From positions 930,001 to 994,000 of the forward strand of contig NZ_CP075338.1 in the NCBI RefSeq assembly GCF_023278365.1: a stretch of DNA of 64,000 nt. The letters run 5' to 3'. A program made the position numbers and the translations under genes. Numbering within the stretch: the first letter of the stretch is position 1; each line of letters opens with the position of its first letter. The stretch comes from Epilithonimonas zeae. GTDB lineage: Bacteria > Bacteroidota > Bacteroidia > Flavobacteriales > Weeksellaceae. This document shows, piece by piece, positions 15,908 through 24,746 of the stretch. The notes beneath the pieces are model-generated. The model saw only the letters and a list, made by a program, of their open reading frames with translations, had not been told where the DNA came from and did not search any database.

Positions 15908-16252
15908 TTAATCGTTGCTTTCGAAAATTGTTGAGAAAGCTGATGTAACCAATGACAAAAGAATACTGAAGAGCAGCGCCCAAAGGAAACCATCCACCTG
16001 CATACTATCCATAAAATAATCGGTTAAAAGTATCATCAATGCATTGATAACAAAAGAAAACAACCCTAATGTTATAATCGTAATAGGCAATGACAGGATC
16101 GATAGAATCGGTTTAACGAATACATTCAGGATTCCCAAAACAATAGCGAAAATAATAGTAGAACCAAAGGTGTCGAAATGTATACCTGTAAGGATTTTGC
16201 TGAGTAAAAATGCTGAAATGGCGGTTATCAGCAAACGGATAATAAAGTTCAT
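15908..16252 (-). CDS. Phage-holin-family (PF04020-like) membrane protein
   Basis: This 114-residue protein is made of four hydrophobic segments (about 1-22, 29-50, 54-76, 89-110). The pattern is GILNVFVKPILSILSLPITIITLGLFSFVINALMILL. This is the hallmark of the small four-helix 'phage holin family' membrane proteins, which are common chromosomal genes in Bacteroidota. The function is not established, and the holin name is historical. No phage genes are near. Confidence 0.8.
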   Translation of the reverse strand: MNFIIRLLITAISAFLLSKILTGIHFDTFGSTIIFAIVLGILNVFVKPILSILSLPITIITLGLFSFVINALMILLTDYFMDSMQVDGFLWALLFSILLSLVTSAFSTIFESND

Positions 16253-16384
16253 AGTTTAAGGTTTAATAGATTGGAAATTTTCTCTTCAAAAAGCAGACCT
16301 AAGTTAGACTTTTATCCATAAAAATAAAAAACATTACAAGAAAATCTCATAATGCTTTGCAACAACTTATTAAAGATAATAGGC

Positions 16385-17389
16385 CTAATTAATCAAAATC
16401 CAGATTGAACCATTTTTGGTCGTAAGCTTTTCAAGTTTTTTCTGAGAAGACAATTCGTCCAAGATTCTTTCACTTTCTTTTCTGTTTTTGCCCGATAATT
16501 CAGCAAATTCTTTTGCTGTAAGAGAATTATATTTCTTGAATAGCGATTGCCAATCTTTCTCAAACTCAGTTTTTGTTGCTTTTGGGTTGGCGGTAAGAAT
16601 TGCTGTTTCGTAGAAAGGATAGGGTTTGGTTCCGTAAACAGTTTGAGTTTCGCCTTTTGGATTTACGAAGAACAAAGTTGGAAATCCACGAACACCAAGT
16701 TCTCTCGCTAGCTTCAGATCATTATCAAAAAGTGTTTTAGCTTTTCCTTCGTAATCCGACTTCATTTGATTCACATCCAGATTAGCTTTCTTTGCAGCCA
16801 AAGCGATATTTTCCCATTTGGTGATATTTTTCTTTTTCAAAAAGACCAATTCTCTCAATTCTCGCATAAACAGAATCGCTTTTTCATTACTCTGCAATTG
16901 CGCTGCCTTGAAGGCCATCGAAGGTGGATAAGAAGAATCCAATGGGTCTTCTAACCACACATCACCATTAATAGGCATATCGTAATAAACGCTTACTTCA
17001 TCCCAATGATGTGCAACATCAGAAGGTTTGCTGATTCCACCGCTATTGTAGCTCCAATCCGGTAAAAGTCCACCCATATGATATTCTAAATCGATTTCTT
17101 TACCGTATTCCAACTTCATTTTTCTCAACTGCGGTTCTATTCCCCAGCAGGAAGAGCAGATTGGATCTGTAAAATAGATGACTTTAATAGATTTTTCTTT
17201 GTTATCGATAGAGATATTATCATTCTTCTCATTCTCAGGAAGTCCACAAACGCCAGTTTCTGCGTCGCAAAGTAATGGATTGCTTTTTGTTTGTTCGTTC
17301 ATTGTATTACTATTTTTCTGTGTCTGTCCGTTGCCGGAAAAAGACATCATTCCTAAACTAAAAACTAATAAGTTTTTGTAGAATCTCAT
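16385..17389 (-). CDS. DsbA-family thiol oxidoreductase (FrnE/YjbH-like)
   Basis: This 334-residue protein has a thioredoxin-fold active site DPICSSCWG (Cys78-Cys81). A DsbA-type helical insertion follows, and the cis-Pro loop is RGFPTLFF near residue 236. An N-terminal CDAETGVC (Cys41, Cys48) adds a second cysteine pair. The last 70 residues look like a small helical or winged-helix domain. The first 20 residues could be a weak signal peptide; an alternative ATG at codon 30 would give a cytosolic form. FrnE/YjbH relatives act in redox control or as proteolysis adaptors, which fits a regulator-linked gene. It is divergent from the HxlR gene. Confidence 0.75.
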   Translation of the reverse strand: MRFYKNLLVFSLGMMSFSGNGQTQKNSNTMNEQTKSNPLLCDAETGVCGLPENEKNDNISIDNKEKSIKVIYFTDPICSSCWGIEPQLRKMKLEYGKEIDLEYHMGGLLPDWSYNSGGISKPSDVAHHWDEVSVYYDMPINGDVWLEDPLDSSYPPSMAFKAAQLQSNEKAILFMRELRELVFLKKKNITKWENIALAAKKANLDVNQMKSDYEGKAKTLFDNDLKLARELGVRGFPTLFFVNPKGETQTVYGTKPYPFYETAILTANPKATKTEFEKDWQSLFKKYNSLTAKEFAELSGKNRKESERILDELSSQKKLEKLTTKNGSIWILIN

Positions 17390-17421
17390 TCGGATAATTT
17401 CTCGGTTAGTTTTATTTGGAA

Positions 17422-17429
17422 CAAATTTA
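17422..17429 (-). promoter_or_regulatory. TAnnTTTG -7 box for the DsbA-like gene
   Basis: TAAATTTG on the minus strand, 33 nt before the ATG at 17389. The operator candidate at 17457-17492 lies just upstream of it. Confidence 0.5.
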
Positions 17430-17456
17430 AGTCGGTTTCGGTTTACATTAGCTATC

Positions 17457-17492
17457 AGTTTCCTTTTGGAAACTACTTTCCTTTAAGAAACT
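17457..17492. promoter_or_regulatory. Tandem palindromic operator candidate (HxlR)
   Basis: AGTTTCCTTTTGGAAACT (17457-17474), a perfect 7-4-7 palindrome, is followed directly by ACTTTCCTTTAAGAAACT (17475-17492), an imperfect copy 18 bp on. They lie between the divergent -7 boxes of the DsbA-like and hxlR-like genes, where an HxlR-type repressor would bind. Assignment to this regulator is inferred from position. Confidence 0.6.
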
Positions 17493-17506
17493 AAGCAGAG
17501 AAAAAT

Positions 17507-17514
17507 TATATTTG
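17507..17514 (+). promoter_or_regulatory. TAnnTTTG -7 box for the HxlR gene
   Basis: TATATTTG lies 19 nt before the ATG at 17534. The second palindrome of the operator candidate covers its -33 region. Confidence 0.5.
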
Positions 17515-17533
17515 TCATAGAAATAAATTGATA

Positions 17534-17899
17534 ATGAAAAAACAACTTGTAGTCAACAATACCTCGATTTGCAAAAACCGAATCACAGCCATCAAAGACA
17601 CAATGGAACTACTCTCCGGAAAATGGAAATTCCATATCGTAGGAACCTTGCTCCAAAGTGATAAATTAAGATTTATGGACCTTTTGCGGGAAGTTGAAGG
17701 CATCGGAACCAAAATGCTCTCCAAAGAACTGCAAGACCTGGAAATGAACCATCTCATCAGCCGAACCGTAATTAACACAAAACCCGTAACAGTAGAATAT
17801 CAAATCACAGAATTCGGGAAAACACTCTCCCCAATCATAGACGAAATTGCCAATTTTGGGATGAACTACCGTGCTTCTCTGTACGGCAAAACCAAATAG
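17534..17899 (+). CDS. HxlR family transcriptional regulator
   Basis: This 121-residue winged-helix protein has the HxlR pattern: a conserved Cys early in the protein (SICKNRI, Cys13), then DTMELLSGKWKFHIVGTLL, RFMDLLREVEGIGTKMLSKELQDLE and a VEYQITEFGKTL wing. Members often sense electrophiles or oxidants through the N-terminal Cys. It is divergent from a DsbA-like redox protein with a two-copy palindrome between them, which suggests thiol-stress control of that gene. The ATG at 17534 was preferred to the TTG at 17528. Confidence 0.88.
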   Translation: MKKQLVVNNTSICKNRITAIKDTMELLSGKWKFHIVGTLLQSDKLRFMDLLREVEGIGTKMLSKELQDLEMNHLISRTVINTKPVTVEYQITEFGKTLSPIIDEIANFGMNYRASLYGKTK

Positions 17900-17902
17900 A
17901 AT

Positions 17903-18535
17903 CTATCTTGACGTAGAACCGCTTTTCTTGAAAAATTCCAGTTTTTTATAAGATTCATTCTTTTCTTTCTCCAATTTATCCGGAATCAAAATTCCCGAAA
18001 GATGGTCTATCTCGTGCTGGAAAATCACTGCGGTAAAACCTTCTACCATCTCGTCGTGCTTCTTGTTTTCTAGGTCATAATACTCCAGACGGATGATGTA
18101 ACTTCGGTAAAAAGCATCACGAAAATTCTCTATAGAAAGGTCACCTTCTGGTCCTTTATTTAATAGTTCCGAACGCCAAATGATTGTTGGATTGATAAAA
18201 TATTCTACTGGAAGTCCTGTTTTATCAAAACGTTGAACCAAAACCACTCTTCTGTTAATCCCAACCTGAGGCGCAGCAATCCCTACACCACCGCCAGTTC
18301 CAGCCAAAGCCAACCTCATTCTTTCAATCAAGATCGGCAATGTTTTATCTTTTGGAGAAATCTCTTCTGATTGCGCCAGCAGAACCTTATGTTGCTCTTC
18401 GTTATCCGTTTGGTAGATTGGCAGTGCCGTCTTCACATCGCCTGCCAGGATGAGCGCTTTTTCTTCATTAGAAAATTTTTGAGAAAACCCGTGAAAGCCT
18501 ATCAGTAGTAATAAAAAAAAAGTAAAATTCCGCAT
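17903..18535 (-). CDS. Exported peptide-deformylase-like protein
   Basis: This 210-residue protein has the peptide deformylase fold. Motif 1 is GGVGIAAPQ (82-90) and motif 3 is QHEIDH (173-178, with His174, Glu175 and His178). Motif 2, normally EGCLS, is EGDLS (130-134), so the metal-binding Cys is Asp132. Residues 1-18 are a clear signal peptide ending FHGFSQ, so it should be exported, away from ribosomes. A true Def acts on nascent formyl-Met chains in the cytosol. This is therefore probably a repurposed periplasmic homologue and not the housekeeping enzyme. It lies 3 bp from the convergent hxlR-like gene. Confidence 0.85.
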   Translation of the reverse strand: MRNFTFFLLLLIGFHGFSQKFSNEEKALILAGDVKTALPIYQTDNEEQHKVLLAQSEEISPKDKTLPILIERMRLALAGTGGGVGIAAPQVGINRRVVLVQRFDKTGLPVEYFINPTIIWRSELLNKGPEGDLSIENFRDAFYRSYIIRLEYYDLENKKHDEMVEGFTAVIFQHEIDHLSGILIPDKLEKEKNESYKKLEFFKKSGSTSR

Positions 18536-18586
18536 TATATCAATTTATTATCAAAGATAGGAATTTGAGCAATGACTTTTATGGTT

Positions 18587-18680
18587 TGGGCACCTTTATC
18601 CGTCCTCCGTTCCCGCTTTTTTGTTTTTCCAAAGAAAAACAAAAAGAGCTCCTCTCAGGCCGGGGTGCGCTTCGCTCAAC
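18587..18680 (+). repeat. Dispersed CCTCCG...AAAAAGAGCTCC repeat, copy A
   Basis: This copy holds GTCCTCCGTTCCCGCTTTTTT, a GTTTTTC/GAAAAAC hairpin, AAAAAGAGCTCCTCTCAGG, then CGGGGTGCG. It matches copy B (62613) closely and copy D (29876) in reverse complement. The 449-bp gap 18536-18984 holds this, a terminator at 18833 and an inverted repeat at 18911, with no supportable gene. Confidence 0.75.
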
Positions 18681-18832
18681 AGAAACCGACAAATCCGAAT
18701 CAACTTTCAATCAAATTGAGATTAAATCCAAAGTTCAAAAATGACCTTTGCAAAGTCCGATGTACAGGACAATTACAATGGATGTTTAAAAGACACGAGA
18801 GTTTTTCAGAAGTACAATAAAATAAACAAAAA

Positions 18833-18861
18833 CGTTCCTCCGGAAAAATCCTAGAGGAACG
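18833..18861 (-). terminator. Terminator after czcA
   Basis: CGTTCCTC (18833-18840) pairs with GAGGAACG (18854-18861). Read on the minus strand it is followed by TTTTTG. It lies 124 bp downstream of the RND pump gene. Confidence 0.65.
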
Positions 18862-18910
18862 CAAATAATAGAGAGAAAATGTAACAACTATAACTCAATT
18901 TTCTATGTGG

Positions 18911-18982
18911 CTTCGAGAGCCTTGGTCTGACAAATTCTGATTGAACATCTCGCATTTAACTGTCATCCAGAGGCTCTCGAAG
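18911..18982. repeat. Spaced inverted repeat CTTCGAGAGCC
   Basis: CTTCGAGAGCC (18911-18921) and GGCTCTCGAAG (18972-18982) are exact reverse complements 50 nt apart, just downstream of the czcA stop. It resembles a REPIN-like unit of two inverted REP words. Confidence 0.6.
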
Positions 18983-18984
18983 TG

Positions 18985-21900
18985 TTAGCTAATAACTTCA
19001 TTCTTTCTTCTGTTAAAAATCCAGAAAATAATCGGGAAAATAAGAAGGGTCAAAACGGTTGCAGTTATTAATCCGCCAATAATCACAATCGCCAAAGGTT
19101 TCTGAGATTCCGACCCGATTCCCGTAGACAATGCGGCAGGAAGCAAACCAATCGATGCCATCAAAGCAGTCATTACAACCGGTCTGGTTCTTACTTTCAC
19201 ACCTTCCATTATGGATGTGTCGAGCGATAATCCATTCTTCACATTCTGATGAAATTCCGAAATCAAAATCACACCATTCTGGATACAAATCCCAATCAGG
19301 GCAATCATCCCAACTCCGGCTGAAATTCCGAAATTCATATGCGTCAAATGAAGTGCGATAATCGCACCAATCAAAGCAAAAGGAACATTAGCTAAAACCA
19401 AAAGCGAGTCTTTCATATTCCCAAACAAAATGAACAACAGGAAGAAAATCCCTAGAATACTAATCGGAACCACTTGCGCTAATCTCTTCGTAGCACGTTG
19501 CTGATTTTCAAATTGTCCTGTCCATCCAATCGAGTAACCATCCGGCAATTTAATTTTAGCCACTTTCTTCTGAGCATCAGCAATCGTTCCTCCCAAATCT
19601 CTGTCTCGTATAGAAAATTTGACACCGATGTAACGTTTGATATCATCACGATAAATAAAAGCCGCTCCATTCTCTTTCTCAATCGTACTGATTTCCTTTA
19701 ACGGAATCTTGGCGCCGTCCTGCGTCGGAACCATCAGAGAAGCGATGTCTTCTTCATTCTTTCTGTAATCTTCAGCATAACGCAATCTGATTGGAAACTT
19801 TCTTTCGCCATCAAACATTTCAGATGCTGTTTTCCCACCAAAAGCCATTTCCAGAACGGCTTGGGCATCCGCTGGTAAAACGCCATAAGCTGCCATTTTG
19901 TTTCGGTCTAGCACTACACTAATTTCCGGCTGACCAATATTTTTAATAATTCCAGGTTCTTTTACGCCTTCCACATTTTTGATAGAAGCCAAAACTTCTT
20001 CCGCTAATCTGTCGAGTGTATGAAGATTATCACCATAGATTTTGATTCCGTTTTCTGCTTTGAAACCTGCAACAGCTTCTGCCACGTTATCGGAAATCGG
20101 TTGAGAATAGTTGAAGGTGATTCCCTGATAATTCTTCAGCTTTTTATCAATCTCTTCCACCAGTTCATCATAAGTGATTTTTCGTTTCCATTCGTCTCTT
20201 GGTTTCAGACTCACGGCAAACTGCACGAAGCCGAAGCCGTTCGGGTCGGTTCCGTCATTACTTCTACCGGTTTGCGCCAGAACGCCAGTGACTTCTGAGA
20301 AACTCATAATATCTTTTTTGAGAACGTCAGCCGTTTTCAAAGATTCTTTAAGCGATGAACTCATCGGCATTTCTGCGGTAATCCAAAGCGAACCTTCATT
20401 CAATTGAGGAAGGAATTCTGTTCCAAGGAATTTAGCTGAGAATAATGTAATGGCTAGAATTACAGTCGAAACCAGAAGACTTATTTTCTTATTTCTAAAA
20501 GTGAATTTGAAACCTTTCATCACACTTCTATCCCAAAAATTAACGAATGGATTATTCTTTTCTCTTACATTTTTCTTTAATAATAAATGAGACATTACAG
20601 GAACCAAAGTCAGTGTAAAAATCAATGCACCAAGTAATGCAAATCCTAATGTAAATGCTAGTGGAGAGAACATTTTACCTTCTACTTTTTGGAAAGAAAA
20701 GATTGGTAATAGTGACGTAATAATAATCAGCTTTGAGAAGAAAATCGCTTTTCCCAAACCTGTTCCGGTTTGTTTTATCCAACCTGCTTTTGCCATTTTG
20801 TTAAAACGTTCCATTCCATATTTGTGAGCCTTGTGGTCGAGCATTACAAATAACCCTTCGACCATTACGACGGCGCCGTCTATAATAATCCCAAAATCGA
20901 CTGCTCCCAATGATAATAAGTTGGCGCTCATCCCTGCCATTCTCAGACAGAAAAATGCAAATAACAGCGATAATGGAATGATGATGGAAACAATCAAAGT
21001 GGTTCGCCAGTCTGCCATAAAAATCAGAACAATAACCGTTACTAGAATGATTCCTTCCAACAGGTTATGCATTACCGTTTTGGTGGTAAAATCCATTAGA
21101 TTTTGGCGGTCGTAGAAAGTTTTCATCTTCACATCTTTCGGAAGAATTTTGTTGTTCAATTCATCGATTTTGGCTTTTACCGCAAGCAGAACTTCCTGTG
21201 CATTCTCACCTTTTCGCATTACCACGATTCCTTCAACCGTGTCTTTTTCATTATCCAACGAAGCCTGACCAACTCTTGGTAAAGAACCTTCGTGAACATC
21301 GGCTACATTCTTAACCAGAATCGGGTTTCCGCCATCACTGTGAACCGTAATATTTTCTATATCTGAAATCGATTTTACCAAACCTATTCCTCGAACTACA
21401 TAAGCCTGGCCGCTTTTCTCTATAACGTCGCCACCGACATTCAGGTTACTGTTGGTTACGGCATCCAGAACTTCGGAAGGTGTAAGATTGTATTTGTCTA
21501 ATTTTCTTGGGTCGATACTCAGCTCAAAAACTTTATCCTGACCTCCGAAAACGTTGATATCAGCAACGCCTGGAACACTCCGAAGTGCTCTGTCAACTAC
21601 CCAAGTCTGTAATGTTAAAAGGTCTCGTGAATCTCTGTCTTTACTTTCGAGTGTATATCGGAAAATCTCTCCGGTTGGTCCGTAAGGCGGCTGGACTTCG
21701 GGGTCAATGCCTTCCGGTAAACTCACTGTTCTCAGCTGATTGTTAACCATATTTCGGGCGAAGATGTCATCCACACCGTCCTCGAATAAAATTTTGACAA
21801 TGGAAAGTCCAAACATTGTGGTACTTCGGACGCTGGTCTTTTTCTGAACCGGACTCATTGCCAACTCTATTGGTGTGGTAACGAAACGTTCTACTTCTTC

Positions 21901-22083
21901 GGCGCTTCGTCCGTTCCATTGGGTGATGATGACGATTTGGGTATTGGTAACATCAGGAAATGCTTCAATCGGCATATTCTTGAAACTGATGAATCCCGAG
22001 ACCGCCAAAATCGCCACCCAAATGAAGGTGAAAGCTTTGTTCTTGAGTGAGAATGCTATGATATTTTTGATGAATTTGTTCAT
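18985..22083 (-). CDS. czcA: CusA/CzcA-family heavy-metal RND efflux pump
   Basis: This 1032-residue inner-membrane transporter exports metal cations by proton antiport through a CBA complex. The N-terminal helix is NKAFTFIWVAILAVSGFISF. The TM4 proton-relay block is DFGIIIDGAVVMVEG, the HME-RND (CzcA-type) pattern, and it has two large periplasmic loops and twelve predicted membrane helices. The ATG at 22083 was chosen; an upstream in-frame start would fall in a repeat. It is the third gene of the czcC-B-A operon but is separated from czcB by about 300 bp of repeats. Metal specificity (Co/Zn/Cd versus Cu/Ag) cannot be read reliably from sequence. Confidence 0.92.
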   Translation of the reverse strand: MNKFIKNIIAFSLKNKAFTFIWVAILAVSGFISFKNMPIEAFPDVTNTQIVIITQWNGRSAEEVERFVTTPIELAMSPVQKKTSVRSTTMFGLSIVKILFEDGVDDIFARNMVNNQLRTVSLPEGIDPEVQPPYGPTGEIFRYTLESKDRDSRDLLTLQTWVVDRALRSVPGVADINVFGGQDKVFELSIDPRKLDKYNLTPSEVLDAVTNSNLNVGGDVIEKSGQAYVVRGIGLVKSISDIENITVHSDGGNPILVKNVADVHEGSLPRVGQASLDNEKDTVEGIVVMRKGENAQEVLLAVKAKIDELNNKILPKDVKMKTFYDRQNLMDFTTKTVMHNLLEGIILVTVIVLIFMADWRTTLIVSIIIPLSLLFAFFCLRMAGMSANLLSLGAVDFGIIIDGAVVMVEGLFVMLDHKAHKYGMERFNKMAKAGWIKQTGTGLGKAIFFSKLIIITSLLPIFSFQKVEGKMFSPLAFTLGFALLGALIFTLTLVPVMSHLLLKKNVREKNNPFVNFWDRSVMKGFKFTFRNKKISLLVSTVILAITLFSAKFLGTEFLPQLNEGSLWITAEMPMSSSLKESLKTADVLKKDIMSFSEVTGVLAQTGRSNDGTDPNGFGFVQFAVSLKPRDEWKRKITYDELVEEIDKKLKNYQGITFNYSQPISDNVAEAVAGFKAENGIKIYGDNLHTLDRLAEEVLASIKNVEGVKEPGIIKNIGQPEISVVLDRNKMAAYGVLPADAQAVLEMAFGGKTASEMFDGERKFPIRLRYAEDYRKNEEDIASLMVPTQDGAKIPLKEISTIEKENGAAFIYRDDIKRYIGVKFSIRDRDLGGTIADAQKKVAKIKLPDGYSIGWTGQFENQQRATKRLAQVVPISILGIFFLLFILFGNMKDSLLVLANVPFALIGAIIALHLTHMNFGISAGVGMIALIGICIQNGVILISEFHQNVKNGLSLDTSIMEGVKVRTRPVVMTALMASIGLLPAALSTGIGSESQKPLAIVIIGGLITATVLTLLIFPIIFWIFNRRKNEVIS

Positions 22084-22112
22084 ACGTTTTGATTTGATTG
22101 GGTGTTTGTGAA

Positions 22113-22170
22113 TTTGAACACAAAGCACACAAAGATTTTTATTAAACTAAATGTTTTTAAGGCTCACAAA
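22113..22170. repeat. Dispersed TTTGAACACAAAG repeat, copy 1
   Basis: TTTGAACACAAAGCACACAA followed by AGATTTTTATTA and TGTTTTTAAGGCTCACAAAG. A near-identical copy is at 29101-29158. Both lie about 30 nt before the start of a minus-strand gene. Confidence 0.7.
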
Positions 22171-22221
22171 GTCCGCCAAAGGCGGATTATAAAAGTTCTG
22201 TTGTAAGACTTTGTTTCTTAC

Positions 22222-22376
22222 AGAGAATTGTAAATGCGTGAGGGCGGAGGGCATTGTTGGAGCTCCTCGCCGAAGGCGAGAGCGACTGCCCGTAGACCGA
22301 CCCGCTTGTTTTTGCCTTGTTGAAAAGTTCTTTTGATTGACTAAATGTGATTGGCAAAAACAAAGGGGCACGCCCA
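22222..22376 (-). repeat. GC-rich dispersed repeat, copy C
   Basis: This locally GC-rich stretch reads, on the minus strand, TTTGGGCGTGCCCC, TTTGTTTTTGCC, then GGCAAAAACAAGCGGGTCGG and CTACGGGC. It also includes a CTCGCCGAAGGCGAG hairpin. It belongs to the same style of repeat as copies A, B and D but is more diverged. It splits czcB from czcA. An ORF across it has no protein-like features. Confidence 0.6.
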
Positions 22377-22380
22377 AAAT

Positions 22381-23463
22381 TTAGTTATTCAAAGAGCGAT
22401 AAATCAATAATTGATTGTTGGTTACGATACTTTCGCCTTCGGAAAGTCCCTCCGAAACGTAAGTTGTCTCCGAGTTCTGTTTCAAAATCTTAAGTTCTTT
22501 AACCTTGATATCGGTCTGCGATTTGTAAACTACAGCAAAATATCTGTTGTCATCAAAAATCACGGCTTTGGAAGGGATTGCCAAGGCTGTTGCATTTTCG
22601 GATTTGGAAACTTTTATCGTCGCTTTGCTGTCGGGAATCAGCAATCCCTGCGAATTGTCCAACACTACTCTAGCCTGCATCGCGTTGGTGTCCGGGTCTA
22701 TGATTTTGAAAATCTTATCGATTTGTCCATAAAAAACCTTGTCCGGATAAGACAATGTGGAAACCTGAGCTTTCATTCCAAGGGTTATTTTATCAATGTC
22801 CGCCTCGTTGACGTTCATAATGGCCCAAACATTTTTGGTATTCGCAACATCAAAAATATTCTCACTTCTGTCGCTTCTCAGTTCCATATCTTTGTTGATG
22901 TCCTTGTGAACGATATAACCGTTAATAGGCGAAATAACGCTGTAGATATTCCCTTTTTTCACATTATAAACCGTGCTGACGTCATTGGAACGTCGTAATG
23001 CATCTTTTGCTTTTTTGACTTCGCTTTCGGCTTCCAGAACGTCTTTTTCTGTGTTTAGTTTTCCTGCGTACAATTCTTTTGCAACACGAAGATTGTTTTC
23101 TGCAACTATCAAATCGGTTTTGGAATCGCTGACATCTTTCTGAACTTCCGCCAACTCCGTACTTCTAATCGTTGCCAAGACCTGACCTTTGGTCACATAA
23201 TCTCCCAATTCCACATTTACGCTGAGAACGTTACCGCCAACCAACGGAAAAATGTCGATATATTTATTTTTATCAGCGGAGATTTTACCATAAAAGCTGA
23301 ATTCGTCCTCGATAAATTTCTTTTCAACCTTTGCAAAAGTTGTGCTTTTCAGCATAGTATTGCTCAATTCAAAACCTTTTGTTTCTTCCTGTTTTACTTC
23401 TTCTTGCTTGGAACAAGACAGCAAAAGTGCTGAAAGTATAATTGATGTAATAATTTTTCGCAT
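22381..23463 (-). CDS. czcB: RND efflux periplasmic adaptor (membrane fusion lipoprotein)
   Basis: This 360-residue protein starts MRKIITSIILSALLLSCSKQ, a lipoprotein signal with Cys17. It then shows the adaptor layout: a beta barrel, a lipoyl half (PLVGGNVLSVNVELGDYVTKGQ near 75-94), a helical hairpin (about 100-160) and the second lipoyl half (SVISPINGYIVHKDINKDM). It joins the inner pump to the outer-membrane channel. Its ATG overlaps the czcC stop by 1 bp. Confidence 0.9.
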   Translation of the reverse strand: MRKIITSIILSALLLSCSKQEEVKQEETKGFELSNTMLKSTTFAKVEKKFIEDEFSFYGKISADKNKYIDIFPLVGGNVLSVNVELGDYVTKGQVLATIRSTELAEVQKDVSDSKTDLIVAENNLRVAKELYAGKLNTEKDVLEAESEVKKAKDALRRSNDVSTVYNVKKGNIYSVISPINGYIVHKDINKDMELRSDRSENIFDVANTKNVWAIMNVNEADIDKITLGMKAQVSTLSYPDKVFYGQIDKIFKIIDPDTNAMQARVVLDNSQGLLIPDSKATIKVSKSENATALAIPSKAVIFDDNRYFAVVYKSQTDIKVKELKILKQNSETTYVSEGLSEGESIVTNNQLLIYRSLNN

Positions 23464-24710
23464 TAATAAAAGATTTTGGTTTGTACTAATTGGTTCAGGT
23501 TTTCTGCAGAAATCATAATCTGCTTTTTCATCTCATAAATCTGTAAAACAGTCTGTCTGTAACTCTCCATAAAATCGGTGAATTCTATCAAACTTATATT
23601 GCCGTTCCGGAAGTTTTTGAGGATTCCGTTATAAACTGTTTCCAAATTTTCCAAATCGGTTTGTTTCAATTCAAAATATTGGTCGTACTGATTTTTCCAA
23701 GTCTGATAAGCGGATTCTACTTGTGTCTGGAGATTCAGTTTTTGATATTCTGAGTTTTTCTCGTTTTGCTGAATGGCATATTTGGCTTTTTCAACATTTC
23801 CTTTATTCACTTTCCAAAGTGGAATTGGAATTCCGATTTTCAAATTAACTTCATTATTGAAAGTACCGGAAGCCTGGTCATATTCGGCTCCCAGATTAAG
23901 GTCCGGTGTATTCAGTGATTTTTGCCATTGTGCGTAAAGCTTGCTGTTGTCAATCAGTTTTAATTGATAGAGATAATCTGCATTGTTTTGCAACGCTTTT
24001 TCCTGAAGGATTCCCAAATCTCCGAAAGGCTGAGATACTAGAATTTCATTTTCTTCCGGCTTTGATAAATTAGCAATGGTTTTTTCCGAAGTTCCAGTCA
24101 AAACTTTCATCGTTTGCTGGAATCCAAGAATATTGTTATTGATTTCAATCTTATCATTATTCAACTGAATTACAATACTTTGAAGTCTTACAAAATCTTT
24201 AAGCGAAATATTTCCTTTGTCTGTCTGAACCTTGTACGCTGCCAAAAGTTCATTCATATATTTCAGCTGAGCATCAATGCTAATTTGTTTTTTTTGCTCA
24301 TAAATGAGATTGTAATAAGTCTCGCGAAGCTGTGAACGAAGGTCAACCAATAATTGGTTAAACTGCAATTGCGAAAGTTCTTTGTTGGACTTTGCAAATT
24401 GGATTTCGTTTTTTTTCTTTCCGCCCAGATAAATCAATTGCGTGATTTCCACACCTTTTGCTCGCCCTACATCGAAAACTCTTTTGTCCTGTGGATTAAT
24501 TGCATTGACATAACCTTCTACTTGCGGAAGTTCCCAAATCTTTGCCTGAATAATACCGGCATCAGCCATATTGATATTGTATTGTGCGGCGAGAAGCTGG
24601 AGGTTGTTTTTTTGAAATGCCAGTTCGCAATCCTGAAGAGACATCTGCTGCTGCCCGGAAAGACAAACAAATGCCGAAACGGATAACACCAGCGTTGTAA
24701 TTTTGTTCAT
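23463..24710 (-). CDS. czcC: TolC-family outer membrane factor
   Basis: This 415-residue protein has a signal peptide (about 1-21) and two long helical repeats typical of TolC/CzcC proteins (for example FGDLGILQEKALQNNADYLYQLKLIDNSK, starting AEYDQA after it). It ends with LIEFTDFMESYRQTVLQIYEMKKQIMISAENL, given only in part here. It forms the trimeric exit duct of the pump. The ATG at 24710 was chosen; a longer TTG start adds only eight residues. It is the first gene of the efflux operon, with a phased operator upstream. Confidence 0.88.
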   Translation of the reverse strand: MNKITTLVLSVSAFVCLSGQQQMSLQDCELAFQKNNLQLLAAQYNINMADAGIIQAKIWELPQVEGYVNAINPQDKRVFDVGRAKGVEITQLIYLGGKKKNEIQFAKSNKELSQLQFNQLLVDLRSQLRETYYNLIYEQKKQISIDAQLKYMNELLAAYKVQTDKGNISLKDFVRLQSIVIQLNNDKIEINNNILGFQQTMKVLTGTSEKTIANLSKPEENEILVSQPFGDLGILQEKALQNNADYLYQLKLIDNSKLYAQWQKSLNTPDLNLGAEYDQASGTFNNEVNLKIGIPIPLWKVNKGNVEKAKYAIQQNEKNSEYQKLNLQTQVESAYQTWKNQYDQYFELKQTDLENLETVYNGILKNFRNGNISLIEFTDFMESYRQTVLQIYEMKKQIMISAENLNQLVQTKIFY

Positions 24711-24746
24711 TCTTATCTCGTTTTGGTTTTGCAAAAATGGCTTACC

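Noticed and set aside
15908-16252. Prophage lysis gene (holin)
   Set aside because: The family name is historical. There are no phage genes around, and this is a common chromosomal membrane protein in Bacteroidota.
18572-18820. 82-codon plus-strand ORF
   Set aside because: It runs through dispersed repeat copy A and shows no protein-like features.
20831-21115. Antisense ORFs within czcA and other long genes
   Set aside because: They are shadows of the strongly coding opposite strand, without starts, signals or family features of their own.
22147-22377. 76-codon minus-strand ORF between czcB and czcA
   Set aside because: It lies in dispersed repeats, is Arg/Ser-rich, has no recognisable fold, and has no better evidence than the repeat itself.
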